Assembly: GCF_001887775.1 (NCBI RefSeq)
Contig: NZ_CP015519.1
Coordinates: forward strand, 1-64,000
Direction: 5' to 3'
Origin: Syntrophotalea acetylenivorans
GTDB taxonomy: Bacteria; Desulfobacterota; Desulfuromonadia; Desulfuromonadales; Syntrophotaleaceae
Length of the DNA stretch: 64,000 nt
Part shown: positions 25,008 to 33,696 of the stretch, piece by piece
Position numbering within the stretch: position 1 is the stretch's first letter
Layout: each line of letters begins with the position of its first letter
The notes under the pieces: model-generated
Databases searched by the model: none
The model's input: the letters and a program-made list of their open reading frames with translations, nothing else
What the model was told of the DNA's origin: nothing
Made by a program: the position numbers and the translations under genes

Positions 25008-26762
25008 ATGGGGTATTACCAATGTTCACCGATTTTTACGGCGGAAAATGAGTGCCAGGATTGTTCGAAATGCGTTCGGCATTGCCCGGTCAAAGCAATC
25101 AAGGTAGCTGACGGCCAAGCCAGAATCGTGCCTGAGAAATGTGTGGCCTGCGGAACTTGTGTTCGGGTGTGTCCTGCTGGAGCCAAGCGGGTGCGTGATG
25201 ACCTGACGGATGTCAAGCAGCTACTGCAGCAATCGAAGAAGGTTTTTGCCTCCCTCGCTCCTTCTTATGTCAGCGAGTTTCCAGGTATACCCACGGCGAA
25301 CATAATTGCCGCCCTTCGGCGACTGGGGTTTGCCGGGGTCAGCGAAACCGCTTTGGGAGCCCAGGAAGTTTCTGCCAAGGTGGTCAGGGAGCTTAATGAG
25401 GGCCGGCAAAAATTGATTCTGTCCTCCGCCTGCCCGGCGGCGGTTACCTACGTTCAAAAATATCTGCCGGAATTTGCCCATTCGATCGCTTCTGTTTTTT
25501 CCCCCCTGCTGGCCCACTGTACCATGCTCCAACAGCATTACGGTTCTGATGTCGCGGTCGTGTTCATCGGACCCTGCGGGGCCAAGAAAAACGAAGGGGA
25601 CCGTCATCCGGAATTGATGGATGCGGTCATCACCTTTACTGACCTTAGGGCTTGGTTGGGCGAAACCCGTATCAACCCGGCTGCCCTGGTGATAGGGGAG
25701 GAGGATCGTTTTGTGCCTGAAAGTGCTCAAGAAGGCGCTTTGTACCCGATTGAAGGCGGTATGATTGACACCTTGCGCATGCAGGGTGGTAGCGATCGGG
25801 TCCATTACGGCACTGTGGGTGGCCTTCGCGGCATCGAGCACGTACTGGGTGATTTGCGGCCGGAGAATGTGACTCTGCCGACCTTCCTCGAATTGCTGGC
25901 TTGTCGCGGCGGTTGCATCAACGGTCCCTGTGCCACTCCAGGACAGGCCGGACTGAAGCAATGGCAGGAAGTGATCTCTCGGGCCAATATCCCGGCCGAG
26001 CCTGTTCTTCGCCAGCCCTTATCCAATATCGATGAGAATATTTGTGATCTGCCACTGCCGGCTCGGAGCTATGGTGAACAGGAAATCCGTCAGGCTCTAC
26101 GTCGCGTCGGCAAAGAAAGTCGCGACGACGAACTGAATTGCGGCGGCTGTGGTTATGAAACCTGCGGGGAATTCGCCAAAGCTATTCTGTCGGGCCATGC
26201 CGAATCATCAATGTGTCTATCCTTTTTGCGGGAACAGGCGCAGAAAAAGGCCAATGCTTTGTTGCACTGCATCCCCTCCGCCATCGTGCTGGCCGACAAT
26301 GAGCTGAAAATTCTCGATTGCAACTGTAGCTTTGCAACCTTGTTCGATGAGTCGTTGCTTGAAGTTTATGAAGTCTGTCCGGGGCTAGCCGGTGCTTCGC
26401 TGCGGAGAATACTGCCTTTTGGCGAACTGTTCGAAGAGGTGCTGAAAAGCGGAGAGTCTCTGCGCCGCGAATCGCTGCATGTGGACAATCGTATTTTCGA
26501 CCTGACCATCTTTCCGATCGATCCGGGTCTGGTAGTCGGCGGGGTCATCACCGACGTCACCGATTCGGAACTTCCACGGGAACTGATAGCCCAGCGAGCA
26601 CAGGAGGTCATTCACAAGAACCTCAAGACCGTACAGGAGGTTGCTTGCCTGTTAGGCGAAAACATGGCGGAAACGGAAATCCTGTTACGTTCGTTGGTGG
26701 AAGGGTTCGCTCCGGAAGATGCCACCGCACACAAATTGGTTCCGTCAGTCGAAGAAAAATAA
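25008..26762 (+). CDS. putative sensory [FeFe] hydrogenase with PAS domain (group C/HydS type)
   Basis: 584 aa. Two [4Fe-4S] ferredoxin motifs (Cys16-19-22-26, Cys45-48-51-55) precede an H-cluster domain: L1 SSACP (Cys142), L2 GPCGAKKNE (Cys190), L3 LLACRGGCINGPC (Cys299, Cys303). In catalytic enzymes L1 is TSCCP; here the proton-relay cysteine is Ala141, as in sensory members. A further cluster motif LNCGGCGYETCGEF..C follows at about 377-405, then a PAS-like domain (about 410-520). The preceding [2Fe-2S] gene and following phosphatase gene form the operon expected for redox or hydrogen sensing. The start ATG at 25008 is preceded by GGGAGTGTGTC. Confidence 0.88.
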   Translation: MGYYQCSPIFTAENECQDCSKCVRHCPVKAIKVADGQARIVPEKCVACGTCVRVCPAGAKRVRDDLTDVKQLLQQSKKVFASLAPSYVSEFPGIPTANIIAALRRLGFAGVSETALGAQEVSAKVVRELNEGRQKLILSSACPAAVTYVQKYLPEFAHSIASVFSPLLAHCTMLQQHYGSDVAVVFIGPCGAKKNEGDRHPELMDAVITFTDLRAWLGETRINPAALVIGEEDRFVPESAQEGALYPIEGGMIDTLRMQGGSDRVHYGTVGGLRGIEHVLGDLRPENVTLPTFLELLACRGGCINGPCATPGQAGLKQWQEVISRANIPAEPVLRQPLSNIDENICDLPLPARSYGEQEIRQALRRVGKESRDDELNCGGCGYETCGEFAKAILSGHAESSMCLSFLREQAQKKANALLHCIPSAIVLADNELKILDCNCSFATLFDESLLEVYEVCPGLAGASLRRILPFGELFEEVLKSGESLRRESLHVDNRIFDLTIFPIDPGLVVGGVITDVTDSELPRELIAQRAQEVIHKNLKTVQEVACLLGENMAETEILLRSLVEGFAPEDATAHKLVPSVEEK

Positions 26763-26789
26763 GGAGTAAAGTGAAGGGGGCTACTGAAG

Positions 26790-27965
26790 ATGGCACAGGA
26801 CCTGTTTGTCGAGATTGAATTCAGTCAATGCAACTACCACGGCGAGGATGTCTGCGGCGACTCTTTTCTGATGCAGAAGGTCGAAGACCAGAACCGCAGG
26901 ATCGCCGTGCTCTCCGACGGATTGGGACACGGGGTCAAGGCCGGAATCCTGTCGACCATGACCTCCTCCATGGCCCTGAAATTCATCGCCAGCGACCTGG
27001 AAATCGGCCGCTCGGCGGAAATCATGATGGATGCCCTGCCGGTTTGCCAGAGGCGCAAGATCAGCTATGCGACCTTCTCCATTTTTGATTACCGGGAAAG
27101 TGGCAGCGCACGGATCATTGAGATGGACAACCCGCCATTTTTGCACATCCGCGAAGATGAAGTATTGAGTACGGACTACAAAGAAGTCTGTTCACCCCGG
27201 CACCAGAAACGCAAGCTGCGTATTTCCCACATTGAACCTCGTTCCCAGGACCGTCTGGTTTTCATATCGGATGGCATTACCCAGGCCGGCCTCGGTTCAC
27301 AGCAGTACAAGCTCGGCTGGCGACTGTCCGGCTGCGCCGATTTTGTACTCGATATGCTGCGCGACGATCCGGCCATTTCCGCTCGCGACCTCTCGCAAGA
27401 GATCCTCGAAGCGGCCCTGCAGAAAGAACCCGGCCAGCAGGCCGGGGACGACATCACGGTGGGGGTGGTCTATTTCCGGGTGCCGCGGCGGACAATTTTG
27501 CTTACCGGCCCGCCGTTTTCCCAGGAGCGCGATGTCGTTTATGCCAATTACCTTGATTCATTTGCCGGGCGCAAGGTGATTTGCGGAGGCACTTCGGCCG
27601 ATATTGTGGCTCGCGAATTGGGTCGGGAGATTCATACGGATCTGGGTAGCCATGGCTGCGGCATCCCGCCAGTATCGCACATGGAGGGGGTTGATTTGAT
27701 TACGGAGGGGATTTTGACCTTGACCCGGGTAGCGCAATTTTTGGAGCAGGGGGACATCCCTCAAGAAGGCCACGGCGCCGCCCGGCTGGCCCAGATGTTG
27801 CGCGACAGCGATGCCATTTCGTTTCTGGTCGGAACCAAGATCAATGAAGCGCATCAGGATCCGAGTCACCCGGCGGAACTGGAGATCCGGCGTAACATCG
27901 TCAAGCGCGTGGCCAAGGTGTTGCAGGAGAAATATCTCAAAGAAATATCACTACAGTATATTTGA
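26790..27965 (+). CDS. SpoIIE-type PP2C serine phosphatase, output of the sensory hydrogenase
   Basis: 391 aa. Residues 1-225 are a PP2C/SpoIIE phosphatase: EDVCGDSFLM and VLSDGLGHGVKAGIL supply the metal-binding aspartates, later FISDGITQAG and GDDITVGVVYFR. A C-terminal region (about 230-391) begins RTILLTGPPFSQERDVVYAN and is conserved-looking but unnamed. It follows the PAS-hydrogenase gene after 27 bases. Known sensory hydrogenase operons often carry such a phosphatase, so it probably converts the H2 or redox state into dephosphorylation of a partner protein; none is visible nearby. Confidence 0.85.
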   Translation: MAQDLFVEIEFSQCNYHGEDVCGDSFLMQKVEDQNRRIAVLSDGLGHGVKAGILSTMTSSMALKFIASDLEIGRSAEIMMDALPVCQRRKISYATFSIFDYRESGSARIIEMDNPPFLHIREDEVLSTDYKEVCSPRHQKRKLRISHIEPRSQDRLVFISDGITQAGLGSQQYKLGWRLSGCADFVLDMLRDDPAISARDLSQEILEAALQKEPGQQAGDDITVGVVYFRVPRRTILLTGPPFSQERDVVYANYLDSFAGRKVICGGTSADIVARELGREIHTDLGSHGCGIPPVSHMEGVDLITEGILTLTRVAQFLEQGDIPQEGHGAARLAQMLRDSDAISFLVGTKINEAHQDPSHPAELEIRRNIVKRVAKVLQEKYLKEISLQYI

Positions 27966-28021
27966 GGGGCTCTGCAAGGAATTTGCTTGGTTGAGTCTAC
28001 AATCATACTCGATCTGAGGCG

Positions 28022-28468
28022 TTGCCCGAGCGTTTACCTGATGTCGGCTACCAGCAGTCGGAGTACTTTGGTCTGGTAACTAACAGGTCGGAACAACACG
28101 CTACCTTCGTTGCTTGGCACGGTCCCTTCAGCCTCTCCGATGCACTGATCACCCGCTGGTGGCAAGCGGTGCGCTTGGGCTCAGTGGTATCGCGCATCGA
28201 TCTGCCGGTTACCGAGCGAGTCTACGGGGATGATCATCACGCCTGGTGCCTCTGGTATGCCAAGGGGACCTGCGGCGCCTGCGCCAATCGCTGCCCGGCC
28301 GACGCCATCACGACAAGAGGGGGACACGACAAGCAGGATTGTTGCAGCTACATCCTGGAGACAACCGCGCCTTACGCCACAAAAACCTACGGCACCGGCG
28401 CTACACCCTGCGGTCTGTGCCAGATCAAGGTTCCTTGCGAGGTCCAGGTGCCACAAGAATTGATCTGA
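28022..28468 (+). pseudogene. 4Fe-4S protein fragment (QueG-like C-terminal part)
   Basis: 148 codons from a TTG with no ribosome site. The C-terminal half has two cluster motifs, CGACANRCPADAI and CGLCQIKVPCEV, spaced as in epoxyqueuosine reductase-like or related 4Fe-4S proteins, with AWCLWYAKGTC before. The N-terminal half is much shorter than any such enzyme. I take it as the remaining 3' end of a larger gene. Confidence 0.6.
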
Positions 28469-28518
28469 ACATGTTACACCAGACTCTGGTGCAATCATTC
28501 ATAATAAGTGGAGAAATC

Positions 28519-29706
28519 ATGCAGGTTCCGTTAAGCGAATTGCAGCAGCGGCTGAACTGTTTCCGAAGCCAGATGGATAGCACCGAGCCCGACTGGCAGG
28601 CAGCGGTCATTTTCGGCAAGGTTAATCAGTATTATTTCACCGGCACCATGCAGGACGGCCTGTTATGGATTCCGCGCGGCGACGAGGCAATCTACTGGGT
28701 ACGCAAGAGTATCGAACGGGCCAGGGATGAATCGCTGTTTCCCCGCATCGAGCCCATGAACAGCTTTCGTGATGTCGCTGCGACAGTCGGAAATATGCCC
28801 GCCCGCCTGCACCTTGAGTGCGAGCTGGTGCCTCTGGCTATGCTGCGCCGCTTCCAGAAATACATTCCCGTTAGCGATATCCGGTCCATTGATGGGGCCA
28901 TGGCAGCCGTACGGGCGGTCAAAAGCGACTACGAGCTGAACCTTATGGAGCGTTCCGGGGAGATACATCGCCGCATTCTTGAGGAGCGGGTGCCGGCCAT
29001 GCTCAGGGAGGGCATGAGTGAAGCGGAGTTTGCAGCAGCGCTCTATCCGGTGATGGTCGAAGAGGGCCATCACGGTGTGGCTCGGTTCGGTATGTTCCAG
29101 ACCGAAATGGCCCTGGGCAATATTTGTTTTGGCGAAAGTTCGATCTATCCCAACTACTTCGACGGCCCGGGTGGCAGTTACGGTCTACACCCGGCGGTGC
29201 CGCTGCTTGGCAGTCGCACCCACAAACTGGGCAAAGGCGATTTGGTTTTTGTCGATATTTGCTGCGGTGTGGACGGTTATCATACCGACAAGACCCAAAC
29301 CTACATGTTTGGCGGGCCGATTGCCGACGAGGCGATTGCCGCTCACCGCGAATGTGTGGCGATTCAGAACCGGATCACCGAACAGCTTCGACCCGGGGCC
29401 ATCCCCTCGGCGATCTATAAGCAGGTCATGGACAGCCTGAGCGACGAGTTCCTTCAGAATTTCATGGGATATGGCGCCCGCCCGGCCCGTTTTCTCGGCC
29501 ACGGCATCGGTCTGCAAATAGACGAGACTCCGGTCATCGCCAAGGGATTCGATGAGCCGTTGCAGGAAGGGATGGTGCTTGCTCTGGAACCTAAAAAGGG
29601 CATCGAAGGGATAGGTATGGTCGGTGTCGAAAATACTTTCATTGTTACTGCTGAAGGGGGGCGCTGTATCACAGGCACACATCCCGGATTGCTGAAAGTA
29701 TATTGA
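28519..29706 (+). CDS. M24 family peptidase (Xaa-Pro aminopeptidase-like)
   Basis: 395 aa from ATG 28519 (GTGGAGAAATC upstream). A creatinase-like N-terminal domain (about 1-140) precedes the pita-bread M24 fold. Metal ligands are visible: FVDICCGVDGYHTDKTQTY (two Asp), LGHGIGL (His), LALEPKKGI (Glu) and GVENTFIVT (Glu). It cleaves N-terminal residues before proline or a related substrate in the cytoplasm. It is not obviously linked to its neighbours. A G6 tract (29656-29661) is in frame. Confidence 0.88.
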   Translation: MQVPLSELQQRLNCFRSQMDSTEPDWQAAVIFGKVNQYYFTGTMQDGLLWIPRGDEAIYWVRKSIERARDESLFPRIEPMNSFRDVAATVGNMPARLHLECELVPLAMLRRFQKYIPVSDIRSIDGAMAAVRAVKSDYELNLMERSGEIHRRILEERVPAMLREGMSEAEFAAALYPVMVEEGHHGVARFGMFQTEMALGNICFGESSIYPNYFDGPGGSYGLHPAVPLLGSRTHKLGKGDLVFVDICCGVDGYHTDKTQTYMFGGPIADEAIAAHRECVAIQNRITEQLRPGAIPSAIYKQVMDSLSDEFLQNFMGYGARPARFLGHGIGLQIDETPVIAKGFDEPLQEGMVLALEPKKGIEGIGMVGVENTFIVTAEGGRCITGTHPGLLKVY

Positions 29707-30125
29707 CCCTCTAGCCAAGCTTTACGTGACGCTTGCGAGGAACCATAAGGCCGAAGGCTTTAACGTTAGGTGGAAACGATTGTTGGCAAACAAAGAAGGC
29801 CTTCCTTTTTGTTCAGAAGTAAGGGGGACAATTATTTTAAGAATACGAAAAGCCTCACTTTAAGCTTTCTTTCTTCTTCTGATAGGGCAATTAAATTTAG
29901 AAACTTTAGAATAGATTGATGATAGCGATGCTAGTATCAATGATTAAATAGATAAATCTGCTAGGGCTATACTAGAGGCGTGCGCAACCATTACAACATT
30001 ATTTTACAAATATTTTAAATATGGTTGGAGCTTGATGAGATAATTCAATCTCAGGCTGAGAAGGCATGCGCCCACCTTATTAATATCAAAATAGATAATG
30101 ATACCTTTTCCGGAGACAGTATCTA
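29707..30125. other. 419-base AT-rich intergenic region
   Basis: No ORF, tRNA or terminator is evident. The segment GGCGTGCGCAACCATTACAA ... GGTTGG ... GGCATGCGCCC around 29978-30073 has weak inverted similarity. Base composition is lower in GC than the flanking genes. Confidence 0.4.
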
Positions 30126-30740
30126 ATGTGTATTTCACATGGTCAGAACAGTACATTGGTGAATATTGAGCAGCGTCGCAGTATTCGTTCTTTTACGGAT
30201 AAACTTGTTCCCGACGAGCATCTGATGACCATTTTGCGTGCAGCCAATCAGGCGCCTTCGGCTCACAATCAGCAGTCCTGGAAATTTATCGTTATTCGCG
30301 GTAAGCGCAAAAACGAACTTGTCGGCCTGGTAGGCGCCAAAGCTGGAGAGTTTCCAAGAGCGGCAGCAGTTTTGTTGCGCATGGCAGCCAGAAGCATCAA
30401 TTCAGCACCAGTGGTTATTGTCGTGGCCAATACCGGAAAATTGATTGGACATGGCACCGAACTGTTCCAGGTCGAAAAGGATCAGGCGCTGGATTTTTTC
30501 AAAACAATGGAGATACAAAGTTCGGCGGCGGCGATCCAAAATCTGCTGGTTGCGGCCGCCTCCCTTGGTTTGGCGACGGTATGGCTTGGGATTTTGTTTC
30601 TAATAAAAGATGAGGTGCTACGTCTTATGGGGGAGCAGGAAGGAGAGTTCATGGCGGTAGTCCCCTTGGGGTATGCGGCCAAGGATGTCAAGGAACCAAA
30701 AAAAATCAATTTTGACATGATGGTGAAGTGGTTGGAATAA
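30126..30740 (+). CDS. nitroreductase family protein
   Basis: 204 aa, FMN-binding fold: EQRRSIRSFTDKLVPDEHL at the start (phosphate-binding Arg residues), RAANQAPSAHNQQSWKFIV near residue 40, then SSAAAIQNLLVAAASLGLAT and VPLGYAAKD at the end. It reduces nitro compounds or other small electron acceptors using NAD(P)H. The physiological substrate is not predictable. GGAGA lies about 10 bases upstream of the ATG. Confidence 0.88.
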   Translation: MCISHGQNSTLVNIEQRRSIRSFTDKLVPDEHLMTILRAANQAPSAHNQQSWKFIVIRGKRKNELVGLVGAKAGEFPRAAAVLLRMAARSINSAPVVIVVANTGKLIGHGTELFQVEKDQALDFFKTMEIQSSAAAIQNLLVAAASLGLATVWLGILFLIKDEVLRLMGEQEGEFMAVVPLGYAAKDVKEPKKINFDMMVKWLE

Positions 30741-31043
30741 CGTGTAGTTAAACTACGTGAAATACTAATGGTCAGATTCAATTTGCATGTGCCCCACCCA
30801 TGACTTGACCAAGCCGGAAATGAAAGTGCTGAAAATATCGCCCAAGGGAAAACCCACTATAGAGGATTTTCGGTAATTTAGAGATAAACAACCACATGGA
30901 AGAGGTGGTGGCCAGAGAAGAGAGGATTATCTAGCCCGAATCAGGAAAGAAACCAGCTCACCGCTCAACATCATCTATTTCCGGGAAGATTTGTACGGCG
31001 CTGCCGGTAACAAATCTTCCTTGCTTTTTCAGGAGAAAATATA
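30741..31043. terminator. intergenic region with an intrinsic terminator (30984-31030)
   Basis: GGAAGATTTGT (30984-30994) pairs with ACAAATCTTCC (31010-31020), followed by TTGCTTTTTC. It ends only 14 bases before the thioesterase start, so it either ends an upstream transcript or acts as an attenuator in the thioesterase leader. A short frame before it (MKVLKISPKGKPTIEDF-like, about 30818-30880) looks like the end of a lost gene. Confidence 0.6.
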
Positions 31044-32096
31044 ATGCTCAGTCCATTGCAAACATCTTTCACCAAGGTTCTTTCCCTTACCAGCGATGAG
31101 GCTTTGAAGCGGCGCTTCATGGTTTTGGATGTACCGATTCAGGCCAACATGCGCTTCGGCCTGCTGCTGGAGGTTCTCGACAAGGTGGCGGAAGAGGCCG
31201 CACTCAACTACGTCAACCAATTTTTCCCGGATGCTCGAGTAGTCACGGCGGCTATCGACAATATCATTATCCGTCATGTCACCGACATGTCACGGGACGT
31301 GCACTTCAAGGCGCGTATCAACCACGTCGGCCGCTCCTCCCTGGAAATCGGCATTCGTGTCGAGCAACCCGGCGTCCCGGTGCGTCATATTGCTTCCTGT
31401 TACTTCACCATGGTCGCTCGTTCGGGAATGGGCGAAGGAGCGGTGAGCGTTGCCCTGCCCGGCCTGGACTATGGTGAGGATATCGAGCAACAGCGGGCCG
31501 ACAAGGCTCTACAACGGCGCAAGGAATACAAGCAGCAGCAGGCGCGTCTGAACGAGCCGCCCAGTCGTGAGGAATTCCAGATGCTCACCGACCTGCATGC
31601 GGCCCAGGATGACCCTGGTTTCAAAGGTCTGCTAGCGGGAAAATTGACCGCCGACGCCTGGGAACGCATGTACCCGGAACAGGAAAACGTGCCGAAAAAG
31701 ATTTTCGGTGGATACCTGATCCGTCGCGCCTACGAACTGTCGTCCATCTGCTCCGAGCAGATAGCCCCCAATCGCCCTATTGCCGCGGCGGTCAACCGCA
31801 TCAACTTTTTTCACCCGGTACGCATGGGCGACACCCTGCACTACACCACCCGTGTGGTCTATACCAAAGGCAGCTTTATCTGTGTCGAAGCGAACATCGA
31901 GCGCATCAGTCGAGACAAGACCACCAAGGCTCTGTCAAACTCCTGTCTGTTCACCTTTGTCAATGTCGATGATGACCTGCAGCAACAACCGGTACCCCAG
32001 GTCTATCCCACCAACTACGGCGAAGATGCCCGCTACCTTATGGCCCATCGCAGCAGCCAGACCCTAATCGCGGAGGGGGCAAACGATCTGAGCTGA
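31044..32096 (+). CDS. double-hotdog acyl-CoA thioesterase
   Basis: 350 aa with two hotdog repeats. The first (about 25-160) includes ANMRFGLLLEVLDKVAEEAA; the second (about 215-330) includes KIFGGYLIRRAYELSSICSE and VNRINFFHPVRMGDTLHYTT. A charged linker (ADKALQRRKEYKQQQARLNE) connects them. This matches cytosolic ACOT-type enzymes that hydrolyse acyl-CoA. RBS AGGAG is 8 bases upstream. The substrate chain length is not predictable. Confidence 0.87.
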   Translation: MLSPLQTSFTKVLSLTSDEALKRRFMVLDVPIQANMRFGLLLEVLDKVAEEAALNYVNQFFPDARVVTAAIDNIIIRHVTDMSRDVHFKARINHVGRSSLEIGIRVEQPGVPVRHIASCYFTMVARSGMGEGAVSVALPGLDYGEDIEQQRADKALQRRKEYKQQQARLNEPPSREEFQMLTDLHAAQDDPGFKGLLAGKLTADAWERMYPEQENVPKKIFGGYLIRRAYELSSICSEQIAPNRPIAAAVNRINFFHPVRMGDTLHYTTRVVYTKGSFICVEANIERISRDKTTKALSNSCLFTFVNVDDDLQQQPVPQVYPTNYGEDARYLMAHRSSQTLIAEGANDLS

Positions 32097-32331
32097 TTGG
32101 CAGGAATTTTGGTCTATTGTCTTGGCTTTGGTTCGAAAGAAGAGGGTATGGTTTTGTGCCGAATCTGTGCCATGTTGGAACAAACTTTGGCGTTAAATGA
32201 CTATTAACGACAAAACACCACAAAAACGTCACCTAACTATAAGCGAGACAAGGTGTTGAAATTACTTGTTGAAATGTTTTTTGGATTGTTGTCTTTTATT
32301 GTGGTTTGTGGGGAGTGAAAAGGCGCGGGTA

Positions 32332-32389
32332 GGACTTAAAATCCCTCGGGAGCAATCCTGTACGAGTTCGATTCTCGTCCCGGGTACCA
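32332..32389 (+). tRNA. 3' part of a tRNA-Leu(UAA) gene (truncated)
   Basis: GGACTTAAAATCC is the anticodon stem-loop of tRNA-Leu with anticodon UAA. It is followed by a variable arm, the T arm ACGAGTTCGATTCTCGT and acceptor end CCCGGGTACCA. The 5' acceptor strand and D arm are absent (upstream is GTGAAAAGGCGCGGGTA). Such 3' tRNA fragments with CCA commonly mark the far end of an integrated element. A terminator follows immediately. Confidence 0.75.
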
Positions 32390-32396
32390 TAATAAA

Positions 32397-32443
32397 AACA
32401 AAGGGTTATGCTCTATTCAATGAGCGTAGCCCTTTGTTTTTTT
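32397..32443 (+). terminator. intrinsic terminator after the tRNA-Leu fragment
   Basis: AACAAAGGGTTATGCTC pairs with GAGCGTAGCCCTTTGTT (two G-U pairs), followed by T5. Typical tRNA-gene terminator, retained with the fragment. Confidence 0.8.
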
Positions 32444-32525
32444 GTAATCAATTGACCTGTTTACCCTCGGCGGAATATTTTAGATAAATTTTAGGCTAGT
32501 CTGGAGAGGGTGAGGCTCAACTGTA

Positions 32526-33389
32526 TCAATCTTTTTTGCGCCGTATGAAACACAGGCCCAGGATTCCTGCACCTACAAGAGCGAATGTCCCTGGTTCAGG
32601 TACGACATTCGGTTCGACAGGGGTGTTGGAAAAACTGCCAGTCTGGATGAAAACGCCAGAGTCTAAACTCCAGTCGCCAGCATCTGCAATAGCCAGGTCA
32701 AGGTGGTAGGTCTCTCCAGCGGTCAAGCCAAGCAGGCTGGCGGTAAAGACATGAGTAAAGCCGTCGTATTCGAAGGGATAAGCGCCAGGTGCATCGTCGT
32801 TGTCGTTATCATTGTAGTACAAAGTATTAGAGTTGCTGTTAATGTTGTTAATAGAAACAGCGGTGTTTGTACCTGGAATCAAGGCCACGTTGTCAGTTAC
32901 TTCAGTACCATTAAAGAAAAATCCAAAAACGTCATTATAATCACTGTTCACCCATTCATTGTATTCTTCAGACCCAAAGACGTAATTAAAGTAGGCAGCA
33001 TCCCCTGTGCTAACAAAATCAAAACTAAGGATGGTAGCGTCATAAGTGGTGAAACCAGGAATTAAATTATTGAGGGGGGCATATCCTGGCAGGTCGTTAT
33101 CACTATCTATATCGTCGCTGGTGTTGGTGGTACCATTCAGGTTGGCCGCCAAGCCGCTAGTAAGAACGATACCGCTTTCGATACCGATCCCCGCGGCAGT
33201 GCCCCCTGTAAAATAACCCGACGCAGAAGCATAACCGGTATAAGTAATATTAGAAATACTGACGCCAGCGCCGACCATGTTCTGGGCCAAATCACCAGGA
33301 GTAGTCATCGATGTGATACTCATGGCCATTACATTGGTCGTAACTGTGAAAAATAATAGAGTGTACAGTGTAGAAACAATTGCCTTCAT
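32526..33389 (-). CDS. PEP-CTERM exported protein with choice-of-anchor-L-like domain
   Basis: 287 aa. A signal peptide (MKAIVSTLYTLLFFTVTTNV, cut after MAM) and a secreted domain rich in Asp, Asn and Gly (GIGIESGIVLTSGLAANLNG; FNYVFGSEEYNEWV, DVFGFFFNG) fit the choice-of-anchor L pattern. The tail VPEPGTFALVGAGILGLCFI plus RRKKD is a full PEP-CTERM sorting signal recognised by exosortase. GAGGGGG stands before the ATG. A sigma-54-type promoter lies 58 bases upstream (33447-33462), linking it to the regulator at 52783. Confidence 0.9.
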   Translation of the reverse strand: MKAIVSTLYTLLFFTVTTNVMAMSITSMTTPGDLAQNMVGAGVSISNITYTGYASASGYFTGGTAAGIGIESGIVLTSGLAANLNGTTNTSDDIDSDNDLPGYAPLNNLIPGFTTYDATILSFDFVSTGDAAYFNYVFGSEEYNEWVNSDYNDVFGFFFNGTEVTDNVALIPGTNTAVSINNINSNSNTLYYNDNDNDDAPGAYPFEYDGFTHVFTASLLGLTAGETYHLDLAIADAGDWSLDSGVFIQTGSFSNTPVEPNVVPEPGTFALVGAGILGLCFIRRKKD

Positions 33390-33446
33390 TAAAGTCCCCC
33401 TCGAATAAATATGCCTAATGTGCTAAACAGATACAGTCGCCTACTT

Positions 33447-33462
33447 TGCAAACAATATTCCA
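33447..33462 (-). promoter_or_regulatory. sigma-54 (-24/-12) promoter of the first PEP-CTERM gene
   Basis: Minus strand TGGAATATTGTTTGCA: GG and GC are exactly 10 bases apart, and TTGCA matches the -12 element. Confidence 0.65.
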
Positions 33463-33559
33463 CGCCGTAAGATACCGAAAATACATCAAAATATTTTGGC
33501 TTGTTTCTCTTTGTAAAAAAATCCGACAATATGCTTACATCTTTTGTGGCTGGAAATCT

Positions 33560-33662
33560 TGACTTGCCCCATCTGATAGGTCCACTGGTGTGAAAGGTTT
33601 ATGTTCTAACCCGGCCTTTCGATAGATTCTCGCGAACATTTCATCAGTAGCGGGGCAGATCA
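33560..33662. mobile_element. 103-base MITE-like element with IS407-type ends
   Basis: TGACTTGCCCCATCTGATAG at 33560 is a close match to the terminal repeat of the IS3-family element at 22329. The other border reads GGGGCAGATCA, whose reverse complement TGATCTGCCCC completes the inverted repeat. No coding sequence is inside, so it looks like an internally deleted, trans-mobilised derivative or a deletion scar. Confidence 0.6.
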
Positions 33663-33696
33663 GCTTGGCTATTTGAATCGCTACTAGAAGCCTAGA

